DNA from: Cruorifilaria tuberocauda
Taxonomy: Eukaryota; Nematoda; Chromadorea; Rhabditida; Onchocercidae
DNA: 64,000 bases
NCBI GenBank assembly: GCA_013365365.1
Contig: JABVXU010000063.1
Location: 124,001-188,000 of the forward strand
Reading direction: 5' to 3'
Below are positions 1 through 18,100 of the stretch, piece by piece. Position 1 is the first letter of the stretch. Every line of letters begins with the position of its first letter. A program made the translations under genes and the position numbers. A model generated the notes under the pieces. The model searched no databases, was not told the origin of the DNA, and saw only the letters and a list, made by a program, of their open reading frames with translations.

Positions 1-1198
1 CCATACATTCATTTCACGTGGTCAATATCAATTGAATTATTTATTGAGGTCAATTATGGTTGGAAGAGGTCAAATTATGGTATCATTTCTTGAACAATTA
101 AGCTATTAAATAGATTATTTCAATTAGCTTTAATCCTAATCATCTAACATATTACTCATATCTTCCGTGAGAAAAACTCAGGAAATTCTTCTTACTACTA
201 TTCTTTGAGATTATCATTCAAGCATAATCGTTGTCAAATTATTTCTGCAAAGAATAAGCATAATATGATAAGAAGGAAGATATCATTAGCTTTTTACTAT
301 ACGATTTTGATTTATCATCCTATATTGCATCTTCTTTTTCTTTCTCATATTGCTGTTGTTGTTAAAACGAGTTTCTCGTATTTGCAAATAAGAAGGGATA
401 TACACATTTAATCAGCTTACTGATATATTTTATCATCAATCGCTTTTAACTAATAGCATCATTTAGAAATGAAACTTTTATTCATTCTTTCAAGCATGTT
501 TTATCTTCTTCTATTCCTTCTATCATCTTATCACTTTAAGCATTCATTTAATATCATATTCATGAAAATTAGCCTTTGATTTAACAATATTAAACAATGA
601 TCTGTACAATTCATACAAAAATTAATCGTTTACAGTTTTTAAGAGTTAATGTTTCTTTATTTAAAAATTTCAGATAATTTTCTGCAACTTTAATTTAGCT
701 TTACTCTCTTGTTATTCTTTCATTTTAAAATGAATGTGATCAGAAAATGTTAAATTTAAAACAAGCAACCCAATAAATCAGTGAACAGCGTCTCTTTTTA
801 CTTCTCAGTTATCCTTTATCAGTTCAATTTTGTTTTAAAGTATAAAGGAAATAAAATAACTGGAGCAGTTGTGAAAGGTGAAAAATGAGAACAATTCTCT
901 CTTCTTCAGATGTCATTTCAGTTGATACCTGCATTTTGACTGATCTATTTAAAGTAGCTTTAATAATTAGAAAAATTTTTGAAAATTGCCATAAAAATAT
1001 GTGCTAATGAATATAGCTCAGCATGTATAGTTCTAGAGACTAGAAATAATTAATTACCCAATTACATAGCAACAAATGAAAATTGAATTCTCCTTTCGTT
1101 TTTTCGATTAAATATTTTGATGTTCATGTGTTATTTAAACTTACTGATAAATATTGAAGGGTTTTTTCTTTTTTTTGTTTCATATTTATTAATTGTAG
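1..1198. other. AT-rich intron or upstream sequence, no exon seen
   Basis: No reading frame bounded by believable splice sites was found on either strand. It is probably intron of the coiled-coil gene that continues on the plus strand, because the first exon recognised (1199) begins inside an open frame at phase 0. The N-terminal exons of that gene would then lie left of the window. Confidence 0.5.
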
Positions 1199-4100
1199 AG
1201 GTCAATATCACGCGAACAGAGTGTATCATTGCAGGAAATGAGGTTACGTACGCTTGAATCACAGGTAACTTACTTATCATCTCGTATATCTGTAATTTAA
1301 AAAAAAATTTCAAATCTTTATGTTATATTAATAATGCATTTTTATTGAAATAATCAAAAATTTATTAATCTTTCATTTATTCAAAAATAGTTTTAAATTA
1401 TCAATGTGATGCGTGTATACTTTATATCAGAACTACATTTTCTTAATAAATATTTATTTCACTCCATTAATTTGGATTAAAATCATTTACTGAAAATTTC
1501 TTTGTGTGCTTTACAAGTTTAACAATTTTCATTGGACTTAAAGCTTAAGATTGAATTTTAAGTCGAGCTTGAGACTAAATTTAAATAATCGTGATTCAGT
1601 TCTTTCAAGCATTCTTTATTGTCCTAAAAAATAGGTTTTGTTCATTTTTCTTTAGGAAATTTGATTTTTTCTGACTGTTTTTTTAAAAGAAATTAGTTGA
1701 GAAATCTTTTTTTTTAAATAAACAGTTCAGTATTCATTAATAAATTAAATGGAAATTTTCGAATTAAGAAATAAGGTTATAGTAACACAAATTAAGGATA
1801 AAAAAAGAAATACTTCAGCAGAAATACTTCCGACCATTGAACTTCACCATGATAAACAGATCTTCAGTGTCCTAAATTTTTCATGATTATGCTTCAAACG
1901 AATGAAACAAAATCTAATTCATTAATTCAGAACATCAGCACTGATAACACTCAGCACAAATAGAAATTCGAAAGCGGAAAAAATGTTCCATATCTAAAAT
2001 TAATGTTGTAAATATTTATTCTTTCATTTTAAAATGAGATCAAAAAATGTTCGATCATTCGTTATAGCACAATTCTCGGGAATACTGCATTCTTTGAGAG
2101 GCATGAGTTGATCTTCCAAAACAGTGTCATAGTTAATGTTCCGAAAATTCGTAACAATTTCTAAGATTTTTATTTCCTTATATCCGTTACTAGTTGATAT
2201 CATCCATTGTTTACTTCATCATAATTGCTTATATACGGTTTTGTCTTCCTAATTTTGCACAGTGGTAATATCTCAATAAATTTCGATATAATTAAATTAT
2301 CATTTTCTAGCTTAAATACATGATGAAAATGATGACATCGTTTTTCCGCTTGATTATATTCTGAAAATTTTCAGTTATTGGAGATTCATTTGTATTATTT
2401 AATAAATAAATTCACTTAATATCATATTTTTATTTCCAAAGTATAGATGTTCCTTTTATTTCAATTAAATAATGCAATTCGTTGTAGTAACTGTATTTTA
2501 CAAATAAGTTCAATTAATAAATGACATAAATACGATTGTTATTATTATCGTTAACACTTATAACTGTAAATATAACATTAAGATTATACAGCTAAATGAA
2601 ATAAATCGTAATTTATAATTAGGTGGAAAATCTCCGTGATCAGCTACAGGATACAACGTCAAGACTTGGTGAAACAAGAAATGAGAACGAGCGTTTACGA
2701 TGTCTTTTTTTGAGTAGCGATGTAAGTTTAAAATTTTCCTCAACAAGTCTTTCAGAAATTTGAAGGAAAGTTTATATATTCTCTTTTTTTTTGTTTTTAT
2801 AGGCACAAGGCCTTTCGCAACTACGACGTAGCCTTACGGCTGCTGAAGAAGACGTGATTCGAAAACGTGAAGAAATGGAAACGTTGCGAAAACAACTTGC
2901 CACACCGACTCGAGAAACTGACCAACATTGTGAAGCTAGGTAGGATTTGAGGAAATTTCAGGAATTAATTTTTCTGGCTCAGAAACATCCTTATCTCAAT
3001 ATGCTTAAAATGTTGAATACAGTAATCTGAAATTGATAGTTCAGATTGTTCATTTTCAGGTACAAACAAATCGTTGGTCAGTTTACAAATCTGCTCAAAG
3101 TTCAGGTTGGTGCTTTATCACGTTTTGTACATTCCCAGGTAGGCAGCACTGAATACGCCGAACTGCGACAGTCCGTTGATCAATTAATTCGAAGAGTAGC
3201 TGGCCTGGACGAAATTGCTCAGATGGATAATAAAATGAATCTGATCGAGGAAACACTGAATAATGTATCTGAAGCTTATGAAGAGGTAAAAATTTCGAAC
3301 TCTTATAATTAGGCTATTGCTATTGCTATTGCTGAAAATATCTTAACTGGAAAATATACGCAAAATTCAAAAATAGCATTTTAATTGTTTGTTAAATTTT
3401 GAAGTATTGTAAAGATGGAGTCAAAAATTAAATTATTCTTAAATATTTAGAGTATACTAATGATTATTTTAACTTTTTGCCGAATGAAATATGCTTAGTT
3501 TCACCGTTGCTTAATAATTATTTGAAATTTTTTGATATTAAACCATTCAGTTATTCAATATATTTCCAACCAAATATGTTTCAATATATAGAATTTTAAT
3601 TTTCAGATAAGTAAAGTACTGATAAGAACACAACGCGAGGCACAAGGGAAGGAAGATCATAAGGTAAAATTATTCTCTCATTGTTCTTCGACCAAATTTC
3701 AAACGATTTATGAGTATTTCTGGATTCCAAAGCACCAATATCTGTTTAACTTCCAGGAACATCCGTCATCAGAAGATATTACCGATGAAGTGCAGGATTT
3801 GGAAAACGAACTGGAAGAACTTCAGGTATTAGTTAAAATAAAATGCTATCATAAAATTAGATTATGCTTCACAAATAGTGTTACCATATGCTTTATATTG
3901 TTATTAAATTATTTGAAGCTTATAATTCTCTCTTTATTCACTTTTGAATTTCAGGCTGCGCATGCTGAAGAAATGGAATCTATGCAATCCAAATTTGAAT
4001 ATCAATTAAAATTACTTCGTGAACGCTTACAGCATGAAGAACACCGGCGGAAAAAAGTACAAGAAGAGTTGAAGACATTGAAAGTATGTGTTATAGTACA

Positions 4101-7068
4101 CTTGAAAATAACGAATGCAAAAGTTTGAAAAAATTAAATAAGACATAAAAATTATGAAGGGAAAAAAAAGTTGGAGAAAAAAAGAAATCAGAAAAAACTT
4201 GATTATAATAGTTTCAGTAAAAATTTTCAGTCTTTAAATGATCATTCGTTATCTACAATGAAGAAAACTCACGAGGAAATGTTGGCGGAACAAAGACGGC
4301 AATACGAGGAACAAATTGCTGCGTTGCATGAAGAACATGCTGCGGAATTGCAAGAAGAAAAGAAAGCTACCAGGTTTTTTTTGATTTTTTTATTTCATAG
4401 ATAATTAAAACATCATTATAGTTCAAATACATTTAAGGTTTTTCTAAGAAAGTTAAAAAGTCAAATCACAATTTTTAGGAAATACTGTTAGTGATGTAGT
4501 ATTAAGATGAGTTTAATTTCTATTCCACAGTTCTCTATTTCCTTCCTTCTTGACGATTTTTGCTATGGTCTTCATCCTTGTGCTTTTAATCTGTATTAAA
4601 TTTTTATAATGAAGTAACCTTCTTTATTAAATTACAGGATGGCTCTGGATGCAGTACAACGAGCGCATGATGCTGAATTGAGAAATATTAATGAAAAAGT
4701 TCGAAATATTAGCGGTAGCAATATAACTTCGGCCCAAACAAACATTTCTGCGGAATCAAGAACAGATGTGCAATCTACAAGACAGAGGTAAGCATTCATT
4801 CACGTTTCACTATTAGTTTACTTAAATGCTTCACTACGATATATCTGTTTTATTTTTCGTATTTCAGTAAAATGTTGGAGCAAATGAGTACTGAATTGGC
4901 TCAGTTGTCGGCGTTGTACTCGGCAAAATGTCTCGAGAATTCTCAGCTCGATGAGAAGATGTCTTTATTGCTGGCCGACAAAGAAAATCAGTCATCTTTA
5001 AAGTACCTTAAACATTTTGCTTCTTATTTTTTTATTTTTGCTTTATCTCTCATCTCCGAATGAAACTTTCTTACTATTTATGGCATTTGAAATTAAATTT
5101 ATCCAAAAATTTGCTAAATTACTTGCATCTTAATACTTGAATTGTGATAACGGGAAATTTCGAATGTAAATTCTCAACGCTTCCAAGTTGCAGTGATGTA
5201 GAAGCTCTAAATCGACGCTTGCATCGTGAATTGCGGCAAAAAGACGCGGTGATCGAAGAGTTGAGGAAGACGGTAGCATTTCTGCAACGTCGAGTTGTTG
5301 ATTTGACAGGCGAAGAGATTCCAATTAAATGTGGTATGCTCATGATCTATGTTTTCCAAATGTTTTATGTAAATTTCACATCCCATGATCCGGTTAAATG
5401 AGTAGATTTGAGACAATCTAGAAATTCACTGTAGTGTTACTGTCTGGGAAACAAGTTATGATGATCTGTTGACGATCTAAGTTCTTCCATCCGTCTAAGA
5501 TCTTGTTTTATTCAATTGATGATGCAGATGAAACCCACTAGTGATTGCTACGAATCACTTATACTTATTTACTTACACACTTTTCAAGGCTTCTTTGGCT
5601 GCAAATGCAAGGGCCCTTTGGCATCATTATCATCCTTCGCTTCTTGGTAATTTTATACATATCGATGCATTCCTTCAAATGTTCCCTTGTTTTTTTTTTG
5701 TTGAAAATTACCAATTTTTGAAAAATTCAATTCAAAAATTTAAGTTGTTTGCAGAATTATCAAAACGACAGAATCGGTAAGCTTCTATACGCGTAAAAAA
5801 GTTCAGACGTTGTGGACTTAGAATTTGATTTTTCTAGTGCTAAGTTTAAGATCACCAATAATTTACTGTTCTTTCGAATGTATTCATATTTCATAAAATT
5901 TCTGCCATATTTTTCTTCATTCTTAAAAACTTTAAAATTTCTCTCTTCATGGTGATCATAGACACTAAGGTAATAAATTATTGTTCTTAAATTGTTTGAT
6001 GCATGCTTTTTATTTCCAAATTCTATTTTTCTTAGCAAAAGCATGTTGCCTGAGCTTTATTAGCAACAACCAATCCTTTCTATCAACCTTCTTTTCCTGC
6101 CAATTTGCTTTGTGCCTTCATTTCAATCCTGTATTTGTAAGATGATTTTATTTCTTTTTTCTTTAGATCAAAATTCAATTATTATTTCATTATTGCATTG
6201 ATACAAAAAAGATAGCTACTAGTGGATTTACATCGAATGACTTTTTGCCATTGGCATCTATAATTATTGTAAACTATAAAAGAAACAGTACATTTGATGC
6301 AACTATTGCTATCATTTTTTGTATCAAAGTGTTTGAAAATTTATTTCAATGATATTATTTCTCGCATTTTTCCGTTATAGAGGAACACGTAGACGGCGTA
6401 CCGCTCTTGACGGAGGGATTGATGACATCCCAAGTAGCTCAGACTCATTCCTCAACTCTCCAACAACATCAGATGGCCCTCAGCTTTCCATCACTCAACA
6501 ACAACAGCAGCAGCAGCAGCATAGCAACGCAACCAGCAGCTGTCGTTTCATCGATTTGGCGTCTACCAGCCGGTCAAGGGGTCAAATTTCGAAAAAATCG
6601 CCAAGTGATACCAAAAACAACTTCAAGACGTAATGGTTAGTAATTAATTAGTTACTAATTTGAGTGAAACTTGAAAAAAGAAAAAATACAAAAATCAATA
6701 TAACTTATACTTTTAAGGCATATTTTATTATCGCATTAATAACACTTTTTTTTGCAATATAATTTTGCTAGCTTAAATGTTCGATACTCTTTCCTCGTTC
6801 CTTTTTATATGCAAAATTTTGATGTTATTGTTTTTCGATCATTAAATTTCAAAAGACTTCTGGATATCGAGATATATTTTGGAATTATTTGTTATCATTA
6901 ATATGTGATGAAATTTCAGATGTTCGATTCCATAGCAATCCAGCGATACCGGTGAGTGAGATGAGAAATGATTATCCAGCTAGTGAGTTACGACGCTCGA
7001 TGATTATTCCAGTCAGTGAACGTCGAAAATTCTTTGAAACGATCGCTGAATACAGTCATCCTTTCTGA
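1199..7068 (+). CDS. MPRIP/TRIOBP/Outspread-type coiled-coil protein, 3' part (5' end outside window)
   Basis: Exons 1199-1264, 2623-2721, 2803-2939, 3060-3285, 3607-3663, 3757-3825, 3955-4083, 4231-4373, 4638-4787, 4868-5002, 5194-5333, 6381-6635 and 6920-7068 join in phase to 584 codons plus stop. Nearly the whole fragment before the Ser/Gln-rich exon at 6381 is charged heptad-like coiled coil. The family call rests on recalled similarity to the C-terminal half of vertebrate myosin phosphatase Rho-interacting protein: a YSxKCLEN block (here YSAKCLENSQL), an EEHAAELQEEKKAT block, and an extreme C-terminus SERRKFFETIAEYSHPF that resembles the QERLKLFE tail of MPRIP. Family members link RhoA/myosin phosphatase signalling to actin; Drosophila Outspread is the fly relative. 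PH domains, if present, would lie upstream of the window. A 22-nt optional exon (5755-5776) would change the frame of exon 6381-6635. Exon limits are well supported; the orthology is inferred. Confidence 0.75.
5755..5776 (+). other. candidate 22-nt alternative microexon of the MPRIP-like gene
   Basis: This segment follows a good acceptor (ttgtttgcag) and precedes a good donor (gtaagc). Its length is not a multiple of three. If included after exon 5194-5333 it adds ELSKRQN and moves exon 6381-6635 into another open frame that ends at a TAA at 6631-6633. I do not include it in the main model, because skipping it is what connects to the conserved last exon. Confidence 0.35.
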
Positions 7069-7171
7069 AAAAATGATACTTCATAATATTCAAAAAAAAC
7101 CATTATTCTTTCTTGTTTTACAGGAAATATACAAGATGTCATTTGTTGTAACTTTTAAAAAAGATGAAAAT

Positions 7172-7177
7172 AATAAA
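7172..7177 (+). terminator. possible polyadenylation signal of the MPRIP-like gene
   Basis: An AATAAA lies about 100 nt after the stop codon at 7066-7068. In this AT-rich DNA such hexamers are common by chance, so this is only a plausible site. Confidence 0.35.
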
Positions 7178-7264
7178 TTGGAAGTGAAAATTAGTTAAGT
7201 TGTTAAAATTACAATTTAAATTTTGATAGGAACATTAAATTTACATCGCTTCATTTTTAAAATC

Positions 7265-7792
7265 TCAGCCAGTTTCTCAGAAAAGCAGTTTGAATGAAAT
7301 CTTACGTATACCAAAAATAACTTGAGAGCAAAGCTGAAATCAATTTTAAATTTGACAAGCTTCTTCTGGAATCCGTTTAGGAAGATATTTTCTTTTTTAC
7401 GAAAATTATTGCTTTTCCGTAGTAAAATCAACTCTTCAATTATTTGATATACTCTCACCAATAATTTATGCTAACTCATCATTTGTTTTCTCCATTCTTT
7501 CCCTTCAAAATATCCTTAATTATTATTATCTATATCAGTTTCATATACTTTCTTTCTCTAAAACAAACTGTAATAATTAAGGATATTTTTACGGAATAAC
7601 GGCAAAATTATATTTTATTCATGAAAACTTTTCTTTTAATTAACTGCTTATTTATTTCGCTAATTAGTTCCTGATCTGAAATTTTCATTTCATTCAGGTT
7701 TATCTTTTGTTTTAAAATCTGTATTAGAACTAGATTAATTATGCAGTTATAACTGTCGTGTTTCATACTGGTTTTTCTGAGAAACTGGCTGA
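7265..7792. repeat. degenerate foldback (inverted) repeat between convergent genes
   Basis: Two pairs of perfect inverted segments are nested. The outer pair is 20 nt (7265-7284 against 7773-7792, beginning tcagccagtttctcag). The inner pair is 19 nt (7507-7525 against 7571-7589, aaaatatccttaattatta and its complement). The sequence between them on the two arms has diverged, with arms of about 260 and 220 nt. This is the structure expected of an old foldback or MITE-like element, or of a locally inverted duplication. No coding capacity is evident. Confidence 0.6.
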
Positions 7793-9056
7793 AATTGCTA
7801 TAATAAAACCGCAATAAAATCATAGCTATGTTATTAGTCATTCGTCTGCTTACGGTGCATCTAAACTCAATTGAACTCGGTGAAAGGCAAGAGATTATAG
7901 CTTCACACCTTAACAGAAAATTTAAAACTTAATCATTTGAAGATTCCGTATTTCTCTGTCATACTAGAAAATTGGGTTTTTTGGGAAACTTCAGAACTGC
8001 AGATAGGAAGTATAGTCAGCTATATTCGTATCTTGATAGTTTTTAAATCGAAATTCATAAATTAATTTAAATCCTATTTTTCAGCAGTCTACCCAGCAGT
8101 TCTCATACAGCATTAAATGTTTAAATTCCATCCGCTTAACCAGCTATATATAATTTGTTGCGATTCGCTTGCTGTCTGTATATCATTGTATAATAAATGA
8201 AATTCCTTATAATAATTTTGGATACAGATCTAAATGATTTAAACACCTTCTAATCATTCTGCGCCTTACTGTTTAGAACGAGAAGAAATAATCTTATTCG
8301 ATTGGTTTAAGCTTTTTTATCCACAAAAATTTGTAAAATTACAATTTTCAAATATTAAATATTGTGTTATCATCTACGAGGAGATAAGTTACTGAAAAAA
8401 TAGAGTAGTTTCTGTTCCCGGATTGAGCGATGATTTCTCTCAAACTGCGCCGAAATTTATTGATCCTACATTTTCTTTCATTAAATACATGAGTGAACTT
8501 TCATTAAGTACATGAGGCATCACGAACAATAAAATTATCACAAACGAAAACTAAATCGGAAAGTCAGAATTCACCAAATACCATAATAACCGGAATTAAA
8601 AGCAGAAAAACCTAACACCGGCTTCGAAAGATTCTTAAATATTTACACAAAATTCTCAAAAATTGCACGGAACATACAGCATTTTATCCACTGGTAAAGA
8701 ATACTAAATCTTAATAAAATCCTAAACTATGTTCGCTTTTTCCATTTAATTTATCCAACCAATTGTTCAAAATTATTTTACTAAATAGTAGATAACAAAG
8801 ACTGCAACCAGAAGCAGCTGAATCGTATTAAAATACGATTCGTACTAAAATTTTGGATCTAACAAACTTATTATTCTGACAAATGACTTTGAAATATTAA
8901 AATATGAAGATGAGGTAAGGAATTGTAGGAGTGAAAATAGTGAAAAGTGGAACTGATGTGTGGACAACTCTAATTTAATCAATCGCGAAATCCAATTCAG
9001 TTGCAAGAAAACATTAGCAAAAGCAAAGCATTAAACTGTTCGGAGTTTTTCCTTAT
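7793..9056. other. convergent intergenic region, no gene seen
   Basis: AT-rich sequence between the two facing 3' ends. The only structure noted is a palindrome at 8820-8841: gaatcgtatt, a two-base gap, then its exact complement. Parts are probably 3' UTR. Confidence 0.5.
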
Positions 9057-9062
9057 TTTATT
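9057..9062 (-). terminator. probable polyadenylation signal of aco-2
   Basis: AATAAA on the minus strand about 48 nt beyond the aconitase stop codon (9110-9112), a normal spacing for a short worm 3' UTR. Confidence 0.45.
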
Positions 9063-9109
9063 CAGAAATGAATGAGTCCCACAGAACTTTTACTTTCCAG
9101 TGCTACTTT

Positions 9110-14434
<5,325 letters not shown>

Positions 14435-16409
14435 TTCCAATTCTAAGATTTCAAAATTAAAATCAAAAAAAAGATATCATTCCGAAACAAATTTTACGTC
14501 GTAAGAAATAATTACAAACGCTAAATTCAAAGAAATAGATCAGGATTCGAATCTACCATTAGATGATTCATGTTTTCAACTTGACTTATAATAACTTATC
14601 CATAAACTGTAAATTATTCGTTCCAAAGCCAAAAATTTCTCATCTCAAAGTGCAACACTGGTCGCTTCATAACTTCCTCATTCACTTCAGCAACAAAACA
14701 AGAACAATGGCAGTAGTTCTCCAACTAAACTTACGGAACACGTGAAACTCACAAGACACGGAGAAGAGGCCACCGCTCACTTCACTTCCTAGCCAATAAA
14801 GTGAGAAATAAACAATTATTGCAGAATATAAAAGAAATCAATGAACGGAGAACATCACTCGTTCAATCAATATCCCATATTTTCAGTACAAACAAGATGA
14901 ACCAGCCGAAATATTTGTCGAAAGGTTGATAAGGATGACTGCTGGATGATCATTCCTCGGAATCAGAGAGCTGTTTTTCCTGCTTCATTCTTTATTCCAT
15001 CTCTCTTTTTCTCTGCTTCTCTTCTGATTACCACGCAACAGGAATATCATCTATACATTCTTTCAGTTATATCCAATTTCTACGATTATTTCCTCCTTTC
15101 TAATTAACCTAATATCACCGCGATCACCCAGGCGAAATCAGTGAGTGGAATTCAGAGGTATTATTTGTGTTTTCCTTCTTCTTCATGCTTTCTAATGATA
15201 GGTATTGAGCTAGGATGATCTGCTAGCTATTTTCAATTTATCCTTATATCTTCTTCATCTGTCGACCATAACCAAGCAAACAAAACAAGAATTATAGTCA
15301 ATCCATAACTCTATATAGGATATTAACCGGTAGAATGTATTTCTTTGATCTGAAACTTCTTAGTGGACCGGTATGTTTCGGGAATGCTATCACGGTGATG
15401 ATTTCATTTTATATTTAATAATAAATTGATTAAAATTTTTAATGTTTTGTGGAAATATCCAGTGGATTGATTCACTGCAATCGTCACTATCAGGTGCTTT
15501 TATCATTACTCATTAATAAATAGTAAATTTTAAATTTTTGGCCAAGCTATTAAATGCCAAAACGTTCATGTGGAATATTGCTGGTCCGTGAGATATGACG
15601 TCCTACGTGTTGATCCAGATCAGGAATTCCGACTGTCAAGTCCGGAATTTCAGAAGTAAGTTCAATGAATGAATACTTCCTAATGTAATGAAAAGAGGGA
15701 AGAATGTGCTCAACAAAGATATCAGGGAACAAGTGAGGATCTCATTTCCCAAAATACTCTTCTGGAAATTCCTTTTAGATATCATTCAGTATTTCTATCT
15801 AAGAATGTTTTCTACTTCATCATTTTTTTTCGTCTACAGTCAAGCCTGATACATAAAGCTTTTAAATTAGCATTTAAATTATAAATTTTCATTGATTTGT
15901 TAAAATTCAACAGGAAGCTTATAGGCTTTTGGAAATTTTTTTAGTTCATTTGAGATCAAGCGAATCAGTATTTAGCAAATTGGTAAAAATCAATGCTAAA
16001 AACTCAGTTTAACTGATATTCTCAAATTCATTAAATCAAGGTTCTGAAAAAAAAACCAATTAAATCAAAATATGCTGGAGTTTCATTAATTTTTTCTTAT
16101 GTGAAATATATCGATTGAAACGAAACTTGTGCATATTTTTCTTCAATGACTCCAATTTATTCGTTCAGAGTTTGTATCAATCTGCATATTTCGTTGTTTC
16201 AATTAGTTTGGAACAAAATCAACAAGAGGACAGCTATAATTTATATCACAAACTTGAGATCATCAAAGCAGTCGAGAAATGTAAGTTTTGGCATCTTGAA
16301 AATATTTGAACCCTTCATGAGATTCGTAGATAATATTGCACAGTGAAGATACTTTAAAAAAAACAAATCTTCGCTTCGTAGTTTTACAACAGAAACAGAA
16401 GACATAAAC
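14435..16409. other. upstream region of aco-2, no gene seen
   Basis: Contains the aco-2 promoter by position. The AG at 14443-14444 on the minus strand is the likely spliced-leader acceptor. No other exon-like segment or RNA gene was recognised; short open frames here have no splice or family support. Confidence 0.45.
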
Positions 16410-17216
16410 TTAAGAAACAGTGAGCAGACTGAGCAACGCAATATACAGTTCCCATTGCACACTTCGCCTCCAACTTCCTCCTAAAAATTTAAAGCTTTTT
16501 AAAGTTTATGAAATTGTAAAGTCGAAAATTAGCTTTAATTACTGATACTAATATGCTAGTAATTGATGGCTGTGTCATTTTCCTTGAAAAGAAAATTCTT
16601 TTAAAAAAGATTAAGGATACATAGGTTATGTTGTGGTAATCTAGGAATGTTGGTTGAAACCAATTTAACTTTGTAATCAAAGTACCGTTCCATTTCCCAC
16701 ATCTTACATGATAGTATTTTTGAGTTGAATAATCCCAGTTTTTACCATTTTCTCTTCAAAGGATATGTATCTGTCCATAACTTATCTCTTGTATGTTTAT
16801 GTGATTATCATCGACTTTGTATATCTAAACGATTCTCCAATCAAAAACGGAATGTTTTACTGAATTATCATAACTCAATCAATTCCTTATCAGTTATCCG
16901 AAATCAACCAATTTCTTATTAATTCCCAATCAGACTTTAAAGTTGTTACTTCAATCATTAATAATTACAAGAGAATCGTCTGTTGACACTTTTAACTGTC
17001 ATTGCCATCAATTTTCCACAAAGAATAAATTCATATTACAATCATTATGATGACAACCTATTCAACCAAAAAAACTTTTAGAACGAGGACTGCTTAAGAT
17101 TCCATTCAGTGTGGGATAAAGAACAATATTGATTATGACACTCCCTTTAAAAAAAATAACAGGAAAGAGAAGGTGAAGTTACTAACCTGTTGCTGAAGTT
17201 TGTTCGCTTGCGGTGT
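16410..17216 (-). CDS. rig-5: alternative 3' exons of rig-5 (short hydrophobic tail)
   Basis: Two exons downstream of the acidic terminal exon fit the same phase. A 30-nt exon at 17216-17187 has a perfect acceptor (aatttcag) and a GTTAGT donor. A terminal exon runs 16480-16410 after attttttag-like sequence. Joined after exon 19261-19217 they read DTASEQTSATG, then GSWRRSVQWELYIALLSLL followed by TVS and stop, i.e. a short stalk and a hydrophobic C-terminus like a GPI-attachment signal. The resulting protein would be 369 residues. The phases (1 in, 1 out) match at every junction, which is unlikely by chance, but there is no transcript evidence here. An alternative reading is a 5' exon of another minus-strand gene. 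Confidence 0.55.
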
Positions 17217-18100
17217 CTGAAATTGATATAATTATTAAAAATTTGATATCACGATAATATTTAATTTATGTAGATTTAATTAGATTTGGTCAACGAACTC
17301 AAAATTATAGCTTTTTTGACTTCTTAAAGAAATCATCAAAATTATTTTGTCAAAAAATAATTTTTAATCCTATAAGTGTGAATCATCCGAAAGGGTTTGA
17401 ATTTTCAACTTTTATTTATCCAAATCATCTTTACATACTCGCCTCATTCCTTCTTTGATTCGAAAAATTAACAAATTAAATTTCAATTATTTACTGTTTT
17501 TGGTATGTAGTGCATTATTAGTTATTCCAACACTACTCCTTTTTATAAAAAGTAAGTTGAAGCTTAAAAAATTGGAAAGTATGTAATAGACGAGATAAAA
17601 TCTAATTATAAAGAGGAATTCACTTGGGATGAAATTGAAATTCATAACAGTCTTATTGCAAATAAGTTTTTCTTCAGCGAATCATTGTAAACAGAAATTT
17701 TGATAATTCCGGAATATTTTTGAAAATCAGTCTTTTGCCATCATCATCATATGACTATTTAGAATTTTAGTTTATTTTTACTTAAATAACATAGTGAGAT
17801 AAGGCAGATATCCGTAGGAAGTTTCGGAATTAAAATAGGCATATTCGTCACTCATTAAGTGAGTATATTAGATGAAATGATTTGAAGTTAAAAATGTGTT
17901 GTTTTGAGATATAACATCGCATCACGGATGCTCACTTAAAACAGCAAAAGAACTTATTCTATATTAAATGGATAACTATTTTCTTCGAAATTTAGCACAG
18001 GATAGTTAAGCAGTAATGGCATGCCAGATGAAGGATGCAGTCAGAGATGATTAAGTTATAAAATTTTTTTTCTTGTGAACTCATATTGCTAATACCGCCG

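Noticed and set aside
5588..5647. Possible exon between ttttcaag and gtaatt in the MPRIP-like gene
   Set aside because: The acceptor is poor and its reading frame produces a stop on joining the next candidate exon; the direct join 5333-6381 is in frame.
6952..7320. Alternative last exon of the MPRIP-like gene using a GTGAGT donor at 6952 and an acceptor at 7270
   Set aside because: It keeps frame and reads PVSQKSSLNEILRIPKIT before a stop, but it falls inside the foldback repeat and loses the conserved SERRKFFE tail.
14540..14560. tRNA B-box-like sequence (gattcgaatcc on the minus strand)
   Set aside because: The flanking bases do not form a T-arm stem and no matching A box or acceptor stem is present.
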